Under the pieces are notes generated by a model that had not been told where the DNA came from, did not search any database, and saw only the letters and a list, made by a program, of their open reading frames with translations. From UBA8919 sp041658185 (GTDB taxonomy: Bacteria; Elusimicrobiota; UBA8919), in the NCBI GenBank assembly GCA_041658185.1, contig JBBAAR010000008.1, forward strand, positions 1-64,000: DNA of 64,000 bases, in the 5' to 3' direction. The translations under genes were made by a program, and so were the position numbers. Positions 15,784 to 23,345 of the stretch are shown here, piece by piece; the stretch's first letter is position 1; every line of letters begins with the position of its first letter.

Positions 15784-16776
15784 CTAAATTGTAATTGAAT
15801 ATTGCCTGTTACGTCTGGTACCGACAGATATTACCCTTTTTGTTTTTAATAACGGATTTAATACCTTGTAGACACCCTGTCGGGTAATTTGAAGTTCCGC
15901 CGTAAGTTGTTTCATTGTTTTTGGACCGTCTTGCGCCAATATTATCAGCAATCTCTTCTGCGTTTCGGAAAGTGAAGGCAGTTTTTTTTCCGTTGCCTGC
16001 GCCGATTTAAGACGATTATATGCCCGCTCAAGCCCTTCAGCCGTTATATCGCAGATATATTCCAGCCAGTCAGCCAATCCGCCGGGTTTTCTTGCGTTGC
16101 TTAATTGCGAATAATAGAATTTCCTGTTTTCCAATAAAATATCGTCCAGCGTAAAAACGTGCAGGGTGTCAAATCCGCGGCGATATAATTCCCAACTGGC
16201 TAACACTCTGGCTACTCTGCCGTTGCCGTCGCGGAAAGGATGTATCGTTGCAATTTCAAGATGAGCAATCGCAGAACTTAAAACAGGATGATATTGATGG
16301 CTTTCGTTATTTAACCAATCTAAAAACTTTTTCATAAGATGCGGAACTTTTTCGGGCGAAGGCGGCGTGTGGTCTCCGACATATACCTGAACCTTTCTGT
16401 ATTTACCGACAGGAACGCCGGCAACCGCTTTTTCACCGATAATTTTGTGCAATGTAAAAATACTGCCTTCCGTAATAACTTTTGTATTTTCTTTTTCTCT
16501 TATCCATCTGACGACGTCCAGATAATTTTTTACCATCTGTATATGGAATTCCGGTTTTCGCGGTCTTTCACCGTCATCCACCTGTTTGACTTCCTGCGGA
16601 GTCAACGTGCTTCCCTCAATTGTCGTTGAAGCATAAGCCATTATTACCGCCGATTCTTTCTGAACTACCGGAACGAACACTCCTTTTGTTGAACTACCCG
16701 CAATTTTGCCATGCAGATAATCTATCTCCGACAGCGTTTTCATTACTCTCGGTCTGATTTCAATGTTATCCGGCAT
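15784..16776 (-). CDS. fic: Fic-family AMP-transferase with C-terminal winged helix
   Basis: The 330-aa protein has an N-terminal Fic_N-like region, the Fic core and a C-terminal winged-helix domain (about residues 265-330). The catalytic motif is complete: HPFRDGNGRVAR (179-190). An inhibitory motif S-T-T-I-E-G (50-55) precedes the core, as in class II Fic proteins that self-inhibit through the Glu. Fic enzymes transfer AMP to hydroxyl groups of target proteins. The winged helix suggests DNA binding, and three 11-bp direct repeats lie between the promoter and RBS, so autoregulation is plausible. No separate antitoxin gene is next to it. Confidence 0.92.
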   Translation of the reverse strand: MPDNIEIRPRVMKTLSEIDYLHGKIAGSSTKGVFVPVVQKESAVIMAYASTTIEGSTLTPQEVKQVDDGERPRKPEFHIQMVKNYLDVVRWIREKENTKVITEGSIFTLHKIIGEKAVAGVPVGKYRKVQVYVGDHTPPSPEKVPHLMKKFLDWLNNESHQYHPVLSSAIAHLEIATIHPFRDGNGRVARVLASWELYRRGFDTLHVFTLDDILLENRKFYYSQLSNARKPGGLADWLEYICDITAEGLERAYNRLKSAQATEKKLPSLSETQKRLLIILAQDGPKTMKQLTAELQITRQGVYKVLNPLLKTKRVISVGTRRNRQYSITI

Positions 16777-16789
16777 ATTTCTATCCTTT

Positions 16790-16822
16790 TGTCATCTCTA
16801 TGTCAACCTTATGTCAACTACA
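16790..16822 (-). promoter_or_regulatory. Three 11-bp iterons in the fic leader
   Basis: On the plus strand TGTCATCTCTA, TGTCAACCTTA and TGTCAACTACA follow head to tail. They occupy the transcribed leader just after the -10 box, a good place for a repressor. Confidence 0.65.
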
Positions 16823-16850
16823 GTTTACATAAAGTTTCTCATAAAGTCAA
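16822..16850 (-). promoter_or_regulatory. fic promoter
   Basis: Minus strand -35 TTGACT (16845-16850), -10 TAAACT (16822-16827), spacer 17. Confidence 0.65.
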
Positions 16851-16905
16851 GTGTTTTTTTATTTTTTTGAGGTAAGTTGCAGGTCAAGTAAAATTCTTGC
16901 ATGTA

Positions 16906-17928
16906 CTATAGATGATGCGTGGTTTTATGAAAATCTCTTATACTAAAAAAAATAACAATGATTATTAAAATGATAAAACTAATCCAAATTAGATTAAAAT
17001 TAGGAATAGTCTCATATTTTGGCATACCTACTGACAATAATTCAGAAGTTGCTGGTTGATTTTTACTTTTAAAAACAATCAATCTGTTTTGACCAGGTTT
17101 TAAACACGAGATGTTAATATTTATTAAACGTTTCTTTATATTATCAATTTGAAATACTTGGTTTTCTATAACCTCTTGAAGTAAGCCTATTCCAGGAGCA
17201 TCGCTCATATTTATTGAAATTGGAATGTCAATTGCGTCAGATTTACCAATGTTTTTGATTTCAAAAGGTGTCAAAGTAATATACCGTGTTTCGCTTAGAC
17301 TTTTATAAGCTATCAATTGTTTATTTATTTCCGTTATTTTTCTTATTTCAATATTTAAGATGTCTTTAAAAAACTCAATTAATGAATTATCGGTCGCTTT
17401 ATATCCATATTGTAATTGTAATTGTAATAAAAAATTGATTGGTGAATTAAACATATTAGAAGGACTTAAAGCAGTTTCATCTTGTTGTTTTTCATAACCG
17501 AGTTTGCATTTCAGGATTGATAAATTAAATTTATTTTGATCAAAATCTTTTGCCTGAATTGCTTTCTTGTCATATTTGTCATAAAAATTTGATTTTGATT
17601 TATCATACCAGTCTAAATAATGACATATAAAATATGGTTTAATCAAATTTCCCTTAATTGATGCACTTCTTAAACCCTCATATTTCGTATACTTCTCTAA
17701 ATCAATAGTAATATCGCATCCATTCTTTTTTAACTCTTCATTAAATTTAATAAAATCAACAATCACAACAGGATTGTGCGGGATAAGTTTTATTTTAGGT
17801 CGATTCGTTAAAAAACCATATGATATAATTAATCCAATTATCACAGACAAACTAGAAAATACCATTAAATAATTTTTCAAATTATTAATTTCAACAAGCC
17901 ACAATAAATATTCTTTTATTTTTTTCAT
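16906..17928 (-). CDS. Hypothetical membrane-anchored protein
   Basis: A 340-aa protein I do not recognise. It has one membrane helix near the N terminus (about residues 20-40) and one near the C terminus (FNLIWISFIILIIIVIFFSI), enclosing about 270 residues that would be extracytoplasmic. No enzyme motif is visible. It lies between fic and the restriction-modification genes. It is AT-rich even by the standard of the window, as are its neighbours, so it may belong to a transferred segment. Confidence 0.6.
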   Translation of the reverse strand: MKKIKEYLLWLVEINNLKNYLMVFSSLSVIIGLIISYGFLTNRPKIKLIPHNPVVIVDFIKFNEELKKNGCDITIDLEKYTKYEGLRSASIKGNLIKPYFICHYLDWYDKSKSNFYDKYDKKAIQAKDFDQNKFNLSILKCKLGYEKQQDETALSPSNMFNSPINFLLQLQLQYGYKATDNSLIEFFKDILNIEIRKITEINKQLIAYKSLSETRYITLTPFEIKNIGKSDAIDIPISINMSDAPGIGLLQEVIENQVFQIDNIKKRLININISCLKPGQNRLIVFKSKNQPATSELLSVGMPKYETIPNFNLIWISFIILIIIVIFFSIRDFHKTTHHL

Positions 17929-18027
17929 TTATCTTAATAACATATACACCTATTCAGGGACAAATTTTATATACTCATCCTAAAATTACTTTTTAAGTTT
18001 TCGAATAAAAAACCAGAACCGCTCTGA

Positions 18028-19272
18028 TTATATTTTTTTCAATATTACAATATATTCTTGGGTCATCGTATCGTCTAATTTGCCGAGCTCGTTTGAAGGG
18101 GAATTTTTTGCGGGCATTCTTTTATTGGGTATGTTTCTAACGCTGGTTTTTATATGCTTAAAACCGTTTAATTCGAACATTTTGACTATTATTTCGTCAG
18201 TCGGCAAAATTGTGCCTTTTACTTTTCGGTTACCTACAACATAGCAAACAACTCCGTTTTTTTTAACTTTTTTTGATACATTATTCACGGAAGAAAATAA
18301 ATCAATATAAAATGAAGCAACATCTTTTACCCTGTTTTCATCCTTACTTTTTATTTTTTTTATAATATCGTCTAATACTTTTATATCAAACTTCGGTATT
18401 TCCTGCACTCTTATACCGCCCATCAATTTTTTATCTACTTGATTTGCATTTTCAGAATCTAACCACTGATTTGCTAAACGCGAAAATTGCCCATATGCAA
18501 CGGTAGTTCGTGAATCCCCGTAAGGTGGAGATGTTACGACAATATCAACGTTCCCATCGGCAATTATATCATCAGGTATTTTTTCGGAAGAATTAAAATC
18601 AAATACATCCGTATGTGCACCGTTACAAAGTTTTTCACTGAATTTAGCATATCCGTTTCTATTGCGCAATAATTTACCGAACATTAATCCGAAAACGTCC
18701 GGCTCAAACTTCTGAATTTGTTTTTCAGACATTCTGTATAATTTAAATTCACCGTTTCTCGTCAGCGATGCCTCCCTTACCGTTTCACTGAAAGCAACTT
18801 TGAAAAAATCTTTTATGTCTTCATCTTGCACATTATTCACGTATTGTTTTACGGTAGCCAAATCCATTATGATGTTTTTTTTGAACCAGAAATTTATATT
18901 ATTGAAATCAGGTATTATTAATGATTTACGGGAATTGTTAAAATGTATTTGAAAAATGAAATCATTAAAATCTCTTATAAATAAATCCAAATTCTGCAAG
19001 TTAACTTTTGTAGTTTTAACCTTAGAAATCAACCGAGCCAATGGATTTAAATCAGTTCCAATAGCATTTATGTTTTTTAAATTTGCCTCTACCAAAGACG
19101 TTCCAGTACCGCAATATGGGTCAAACAATAATTTTGCTTTTTGACCATACGTTTCTATCAATCTTTCCGCTATTTGAGGAATCATCATAGCAGGATAACT
19201 ATGAAAACAATGGGTATATGTTTTGGTATTCTCGTTTCTAAAATCCCAAGACAAATCCATGGATTTTTTCAT
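18028..19272 (-). CDS. DNA methyltransferase of an MvaI-type restriction-modification system (probable N4-cytosine)
   Basis: The 414-aa protein has SAM-binding motif I DPYCGTG (51-57) near the N terminus and catalytic motif IV TSPPYGD near residue 253. SPPY is typical of N4-cytosine and some N6-adenine methyltransferases. The adjacent nuclease is of the MvaI/BcnI family, whose partner enzymes make N4-methylcytosine, so N4-cytosine is the better guess. Only 3 bases separate it from the nuclease gene upstream on the same strand. The specificity probably resembles CCWGG or CCSGG, which is inference. Confidence 0.85.
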   Translation of the reverse strand: MKKSMDLSWDFRNENTKTYTHCFHSYPAMMIPQIAERLIETYGQKAKLLFDPYCGTGTSLVEANLKNINAIGTDLNPLARLISKVKTTKVNLQNLDLFIRDFNDFIFQIHFNNSRKSLIIPDFNNINFWFKKNIIMDLATVKQYVNNVQDEDIKDFFKVAFSETVREASLTRNGEFKLYRMSEKQIQKFEPDVFGLMFGKLLRNRNGYAKFSEKLCNGAHTDVFDFNSSEKIPDDIIADGNVDIVVTSPPYGDSRTTVAYGQFSRLANQWLDSENANQVDKKLMGGIRVQEIPKFDIKVLDDIIKKIKSKDENRVKDVASFYIDLFSSVNNVSKKVKKNGVVCYVVGNRKVKGTILPTDEIIVKMFELNGFKHIKTSVRNIPNKRMPAKNSPSNELGKLDDTMTQEYIVILKKI

Positions 19273-19275
19273 ATC

Positions 19276-19971
19276 TTATATTATTTTTCCCTTATGTAAG
19301 AAACAATCAATGAGATATTTCTCTTCAATTCTGAAAGCAGTCCCATGATTGCGAACCGTTCCATTCGGTTTCAAGTGGATTCTTATGTCCATTATTATAA
19401 TACCTTTTTCAATGTAATCAAGAAAAATTTTGCTATTGACATTTTCCAAAAGATACGCTTCGTTGTACCAAAATTCTTCTTCGTTTTTTTCGTTCAATTT
19501 AGTATCTGCAAAAACAACCATTAAATTAGGCATTTTTTTCTCGAATTGCTCGGTAAGATGAGTTAATTTCCACTGTCCTAATACAACTTTATCAATGTGT
19601 TTTAAAAGCATTAAATCATTATTTTTATCAATTTCTAAAAATAAACCTTGCGGATTTGGGTTATTATTGACCGTACAATAAAGTGCCGGACGCTCATCCT
19701 CATCTTTATAGCCGTATTTTTCAACGATATAATTCTGTTTCTGCTGCCAAGCGCCTCTATTAAAAGTGAACATTGTTACTCGGTTAGATACATTTTTTCT
19801 TTGGGTTTTAAGTTCAATTTTTTCTAAATCAGGCCCGGCAATGTTGTTTTCAGTTAAACCAAGTTTTTGCTCCAAAGTGTGTCCTACCCCGGTATTGCCG
19901 CTCCTCATGGACTTCATATAACCTTTTTTCGATATTTTATTAATCTCAATTTTAAACTCTTCTAAATTCAT
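19276..19971 (-). CDS. MvaI/BcnI-family type II restriction endonuclease
   Basis: I use ATG 19971 (MNLEEFKIEI); an earlier in-frame ATG would overlap the upstream gene by 58 bases. The 231-aa protein carries the family signature KSMRSGNTGVGHTLEQKLGL and then GPDLEKIELK. D48, E53 and K55 have the same spacing as the catalytic D50, E55 and K57 of MvaI. Family members act as monomers that nick both strands in turn at short CC(N)GG-type sites. The methyltransferase gene follows after 3 bases. Confidence 0.88.
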   Translation of the reverse strand: MNLEEFKIEINKISKKGYMKSMRSGNTGVGHTLEQKLGLTENNIAGPDLEKIELKTQRKNVSNRVTMFTFNRGAWQQKQNYIVEKYGYKDEDERPALYCTVNNNPNPQGLFLEIDKNNDLMLLKHIDKVVLGQWKLTHLTEQFEKKMPNLMVVFADTKLNEKNEEEFWYNEAYLLENVNSKIFLDYIEKGIIIMDIRIHLKPNGTVRNHGTAFRIEEKYLIDCFLHKGKII

Positions 19972-19988
19972 ATTATTTTTGTTTTTTG

Positions 19989-20264
19989 TTAAACTAATTT
20001 TGATACAAGTTCTTTGAAACTTTTGACTTCCTGCCAGCCGGTGCATTTTACTCCGACTTCACCGTTATAGAAATAATAAACGTTGTCTGTAATTTCCGTT
20101 AAACGTTTTTTTCCGTAATAATTCTTAAGATAATTATGAATTTTCTTTTCTAAAAAATTTTCATTTTTCGCAGAGAAAATTTTCCCAAAATTTTGTTCAT
20201 ATTCCCCGCAGATAAATTCAAAATCAACAAAATAGATTCCATTTTTTCTACAATTATTTTGCAT
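19989..20264 (-). CDS. Small hypothetical protein upstream of the restriction enzyme gene
   Basis: A 91-aa protein I do not recognise, rich in Phe, Tyr, Lys and Asn. It has no helix-turn-helix typical of controller proteins and no Cys-based metal site. It ends 17 bases before the restriction gene on the same strand, so it is probably co-transcribed with it. A role in the restriction-modification unit is possible only by position. Confidence 0.55.
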   Translation of the reverse strand: MQNNCRKNGIYFVDFEFICGEYEQNFGKIFSAKNENFLEKKIHNYLKNYYGKKRLTEITDNVYYFYNGEVGVKCTGWQEVKSFKELVSKLV

Positions 20265-20310
20265 ATTTTTATAAGTTTATTCTACTTTTTTTGAGATAAT
20301 AAGTCAAACT

Positions 20311-20496
20311 CTATTTGTTAATTTCTTCGGCTTCGTCAGCGGAGTGCCAGTTTTCCAGATTGCTCAATATTTCTTTCTGATTTACAGGCAATTTTCTTGC
20401 TTTTATTATTGCTGAATTTTCATCTTCGGCTTTAACTTTATAAGTGCAATAGCCGGATGAGTAAATTTTAACTTCAAACTGTTTTTGATTTTTCAT
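20311..20496 (-). CDS. Small hypothetical protein
   Basis: A 61-aa protein beginning MKNQKQFEVKIYSSGYC, with a short beta-strand-rich start and a helix containing DENSAIIKARKL. The pattern resembles small DpnD/PcfM-like proteins, but I cannot assign it. Its ATG overlaps the end of the zinc-ribbon gene by 4 bases, which supports a real, coupled gene. Confidence 0.55.
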   Translation of the reverse strand: MKNQKQFEVKIYSSGYCTYKVKAEDENSAIIKARKLPVNQKEILSNLENWHSADEAEEINK

Positions 20497-20744
20497 ATAC
20501 GAAATCTTTCATTCAAAACCACATAATCGTCACTTGTTTTTGAGTCGCATTCAATGCAAACATAATCGCCTTTGGGATAATTTACATTATTTGCTTTTCT
20601 GGTGGCGATATCATTCAGGTCGGGGACTCTGTTGACAAACCAACCGGAACCGAGCGACACACTTCGGCCGCAGTGATTACAAATCTGAATACTTGGTTTT
20701 ATTTTTGAGATTCTCTGTTTCGCGGTTGGGGCTGTTTTTTTCAT
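20493..20744 (-). CDS. Small zinc-ribbon-like protein
   Basis: An 83-aa protein with two Cys pairs, CNHC (about residues 22-25) and CIEC (about 62-65), spaced as in a zinc ribbon. The N terminus is Lys-rich (MKKTAPTAKQRISKIK). Function is unknown. It overlaps the next gene downstream by 4 bases. These small genes are followed by the restriction-modification genes on the same strand. Confidence 0.6.
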   Translation of the reverse strand: MKKTAPTAKQRISKIKPSIQICNHCGRSVSLGSGWFVNRVPDLNDIATRKANNVNYPKGDYVCIECDSKTSDDYVVLNERFRI

Positions 20745-20840
20745 TTCGCTCCGTGGGACGGGAACGACGGGTCAATGATGCGGCGTGATTTAATTATATC
20801 TAATTTATGCCGGTGTTAACTTTTTGCTGATTTATGCAAC

Positions 20841-21239
20841 TTATCCCTTCAACGAAAATATCTGTTTATGATAGTCAAGCGTCAAAATAAATTTACTCAA
20901 AAAACTTTTCACACCAAGTAACGGGACGTTCAAATTCGGCATAAAATCAATCAGAACATCTTGACCGGTAAAATTTCGTATCTCAATCCTGACCGTGTGT
21001 GAATATGCAGTAGTTTTACCGTTACCGGTATTTATTTCTTTCACAAAACCGGCATTTAAGTTATGTCCGAGAATACTTGCAAAACGCGAGGGTAGGGCAC
21101 ACTCATCCGCACCGGTATCAACCAATCCCAAAACTTTTAATCTTTTATTTGTATGAGGATTTATTATGGTGACGGGCAACCACGGACGGGAGATGTCTCC
21201 GGAACTTAATTTTGAAAAAGGTATGTTTAAGAGTTCCAT
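20841..21239 (-). CDS. Retropepsin-like aspartyl protease-family protein
   Basis: A 132-aa protein with the aspartic protease motif DTGAD (41-45) in the context LGLVDTGADECALP, followed by beta-rich sequence. It resembles clan AA retropepsin-like proteins of bacteria, which would work as dimers. Substrate unknown. It follows the DUF5678-like gene after 2 bases, a pairing seen in other bacteria, and the two share the promoter at 21466-21493. Confidence 0.8.
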   Translation of the reverse strand: MELLNIPFSKLSSGDISRPWLPVTIINPHTNKRLKVLGLVDTGADECALPSRFASILGHNLNAGFVKEINTGNGKTTAYSHTVRIEIRNFTGQDVLIDFMPNLNVPLLGVKSFLSKFILTLDYHKQIFSLKG

Positions 21240-21241
21240 TC

Positions 21242-21430
21242 TTAATATATTTGAACCATGTTCTTGGCAGGTACAAATAATATAACGGGGTCGGAGAATC
21301 CTTTCCCCGTTGCTTTTTTATATGCTTTTTGCGGGTCTTTATCGTGGGCAATTACATCCGGTTTGTTAAAATCCGCTATTGCAACATATTGCCCGGAATA
21401 TTTTTTTTCTTTTATCAGTACATGCGACAT
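21242..21430 (-). CDS. DUF5678-like small protein
   Basis: A 62-aa protein with the pattern GQYVAIADFNKPDVIAHDKD...DPVILFVP, as in DUF5678-type proteins. Function unknown. GGAGGA precedes the ATG. It is the first gene of the pair with the retropepsin-like gene. Confidence 0.75.
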   Translation of the reverse strand: MSHVLIKEKKYSGQYVAIADFNKPDVIAHDKDPQKAYKKATGKGFSDPVILFVPAKNMVQIY

Positions 21431-21465
21431 ATCAATTCCTCCAAATAAAACTTTTTCTGCATTTA

Positions 21466-21493
21466 AGTATATCTAAAAAAATAAAAAAGTCAA
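21466..21493 (-). promoter_or_regulatory. Promoter of the DUF5678-protease pair
   Basis: Minus strand -35 TTGACT (21488-21493), -10 TATACT (21466-21471), spacer 16. Confidence 0.65.
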
Positions 21494-21519
21494 GTGAAAA
21501 AATCGGTTTTTGATTTCTG

Positions 21520-22914
21520 CTACCCTTTTACCACGCCAAGCGGTTTCATTTTTGCGACTTTTTTGGAGATGCCGGCGCGGTGGCACACATCAACGACCAT
21601 ATTTACGTCTTTGTAAGCATTTGGCGATTCTTCGGCAAGTGTTTTCCATTCTTTTGCCTGAACGGTGATTCCTTCGCTTTCAAGCCGTTTGGCAAGTTCG
21701 GAGCCCCTTTCACCTTTTAACGCCTGCGTTCTTGACATCACCCTTCCGGCGCCGTGGCAGGTGCTTCCCCAGGTCTCTTTTAATGCCTGTTCGGTCCCGA
21801 CCAGCACATAACTTGCCGTTCCCATAGTTCCCGGGATTAAAACGGGTATGTCCGGAAATGAACGGGTCGCACCTTTTCTGTGAATGAATATTTTTTTACC
21901 GCCGTGTTCCTCAAATTTTCCGATGTTGTGAGCGACATCGTAGACCAGTTCAAGTCCTAAGTCCTTCGGCGATTTCGTCAGCACTTTCATAAACGTTTCC
22001 CTGACCCAGTGCGTAATTATTTGTCTGTTCGCAAATGCGTAATTTGCCGCGCAAGCCATCGCCGAAAAATATTTTTTGCCTTCATCGGATAAAACCGGCG
22101 CGCAGGCGAGTTGCTTGTCAATTAAATTTATTCCGTATTTTCTTGCCGCAGAAAGCATTACTTTGATATAGTCGTCGCAGACCTGATAACCCAGCCCGCG
22201 GCTTCCGGTATGAATCATCACCGTTATTTGTCCCAAAAAAATTCCGAATTTTTGCGCATATTTTTCGTCGTAAATTTCAACAACTTCCTGAATCTCCAAA
22301 AAATGATTTCCGGCACCGAGCGTGCCTAACTGCTCTCTCCCTCTTTCAACTGCTCTGGGCGAAACCGCTGAAAAATCCGCTCCGGCAAGTGTTCCTTTTT
22401 CCTCAATGTTTTCCGAGTCCTTTTTTTCGCCGAAGCCCGAATCTTGCGCCCACTTTGCGCCTTTTTCAAGAACATTTTTTACTTCCTTGGACGAAAGATT
22501 TAACTTGCCGGTTGAACCCACTCCCGACGGTATGTTTGTGAAAAGTCCGGCAACCAGATTTTTTACGTGGTTTCCCACGTCTTTTTTTGAAAGGTTCGTC
22601 CGCAATAACCGCACGCCGCAGTTTATGTCGTAACCGATTCCCCCGGGGGAAATTACTCCGTCATTAAGATTAAAAGCGGCGACACCGCCTATCGGGAAAC
22701 CGTATCCCCAGTGTATATCCGGCATTGCAAGTGATTTACCGATAATACCCGGGAGTGTAGCGACATTTGAGACCTGCTGGTATGCGTTGTCATTACAGAT
22801 GTTAGACACCATTTTTTCGGAAGCAAAAATCAGCCCCTCGGTGCGCATCCCTCCGATTTTTTCAATCTTCCACCTGTAATCGTCAACTTTTTTTAAGGGA
22901 CAGAACTGCGGCAT
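21520..22914 (-). CDS. rtcB: RNA-splicing ligase RtcB
   Basis: The 464-aa protein joins RNA 2',3'-cyclic phosphate or 3'-phosphate ends to 5'-OH ends using GTP and Mn2+. The signature segments are present: GYGFPIGGVAAF, GGIGYDINCGVRLL with the metal-binding Cys, GAGNHFLEIQ, HTGSRGLG, and the C-terminal GAGRVMSRTQA that holds the guanylylated His (CHGAGR). The gene follows archease after 11 bases. RtcB with archease suggests RNA repair, for example of tRNA cut by ribonuclease toxins. Confidence 0.96.
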   Translation of the reverse strand: MPQFCPLKKVDDYRWKIEKIGGMRTEGLIFASEKMVSNICNDNAYQQVSNVATLPGIIGKSLAMPDIHWGYGFPIGGVAAFNLNDGVISPGGIGYDINCGVRLLRTNLSKKDVGNHVKNLVAGLFTNIPSGVGSTGKLNLSSKEVKNVLEKGAKWAQDSGFGEKKDSENIEEKGTLAGADFSAVSPRAVERGREQLGTLGAGNHFLEIQEVVEIYDEKYAQKFGIFLGQITVMIHTGSRGLGYQVCDDYIKVMLSAARKYGINLIDKQLACAPVLSDEGKKYFSAMACAANYAFANRQIITHWVRETFMKVLTKSPKDLGLELVYDVAHNIGKFEEHGGKKIFIHRKGATRSFPDIPVLIPGTMGTASYVLVGTEQALKETWGSTCHGAGRVMSRTQALKGERGSELAKRLESEGITVQAKEWKTLAEESPNAYKDVNMVVDVCHRAGISKKVAKMKPLGVVKG

Positions 22915-22925
22915 ATTTTCTGTTT

Positions 22926-23345
22926 TTACACATCAAAAATTATTTGGGTTTTGTAGCCGGCGGTGGTTTTTTCAATTTTCAAATTGTGGTAGGTGGCGGC
23001 TTTGATATCGTTTGAAATTTCGTGGGCGGAAATCTGTTCGCCGGATATGTTGGCATCCAGATGGGTTTCGCTTATTTTTAAGATATCAAATCTCTTAAAG
23101 AGTACTTTTTTTGTTGAATAATAATACAGGAGTTCATTAAGAAAGGTTATCAGAAGTTCCTCGTTATCGTGTGCGTCAATTGAAACGGATATTAAAATTT
23201 TTTCATTAATTTTTTCAAGCGGGGTGATAACGGAGAACATTCCGAATGCGGCATTTTCAAAAAGATCGCCGGTGGTTTTTCCGTAAGCGATAATACCCAC
23301 ATCCGCGGTGTGATTGAGCGTCTCAAACTTCTTTGTCGTCTCCAT
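22926..23345 (-). CDS. Archease, RtcB cofactor
   Basis: I start at ATG 23345 (METTKKFETLNHTADVG), which begins the conserved domain and has AAGGAAA upstream; the frame is open further into gyrA. The 139-aa protein has the HTADVG motif with the conserved Asp, the middle LITFLNELLYYYST segment, and the C-terminal AATYHNLKI. Archease helps RtcB to be guanylylated and to turn over. The first 23 bases overlap the end of gyrA, so archease and rtcB probably depend on gyrA transcription. Confidence 0.92.
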   Translation of the reverse strand: METTKKFETLNHTADVGIIAYGKTTGDLFENAAFGMFSVITPLEKINEKILISVSIDAHDNEELLITFLNELLYYYSTKKVLFKRFDILKISETHLDANISGEQISAHEISNDIKAATYHNLKIEKTTAGYKTQIIFDV

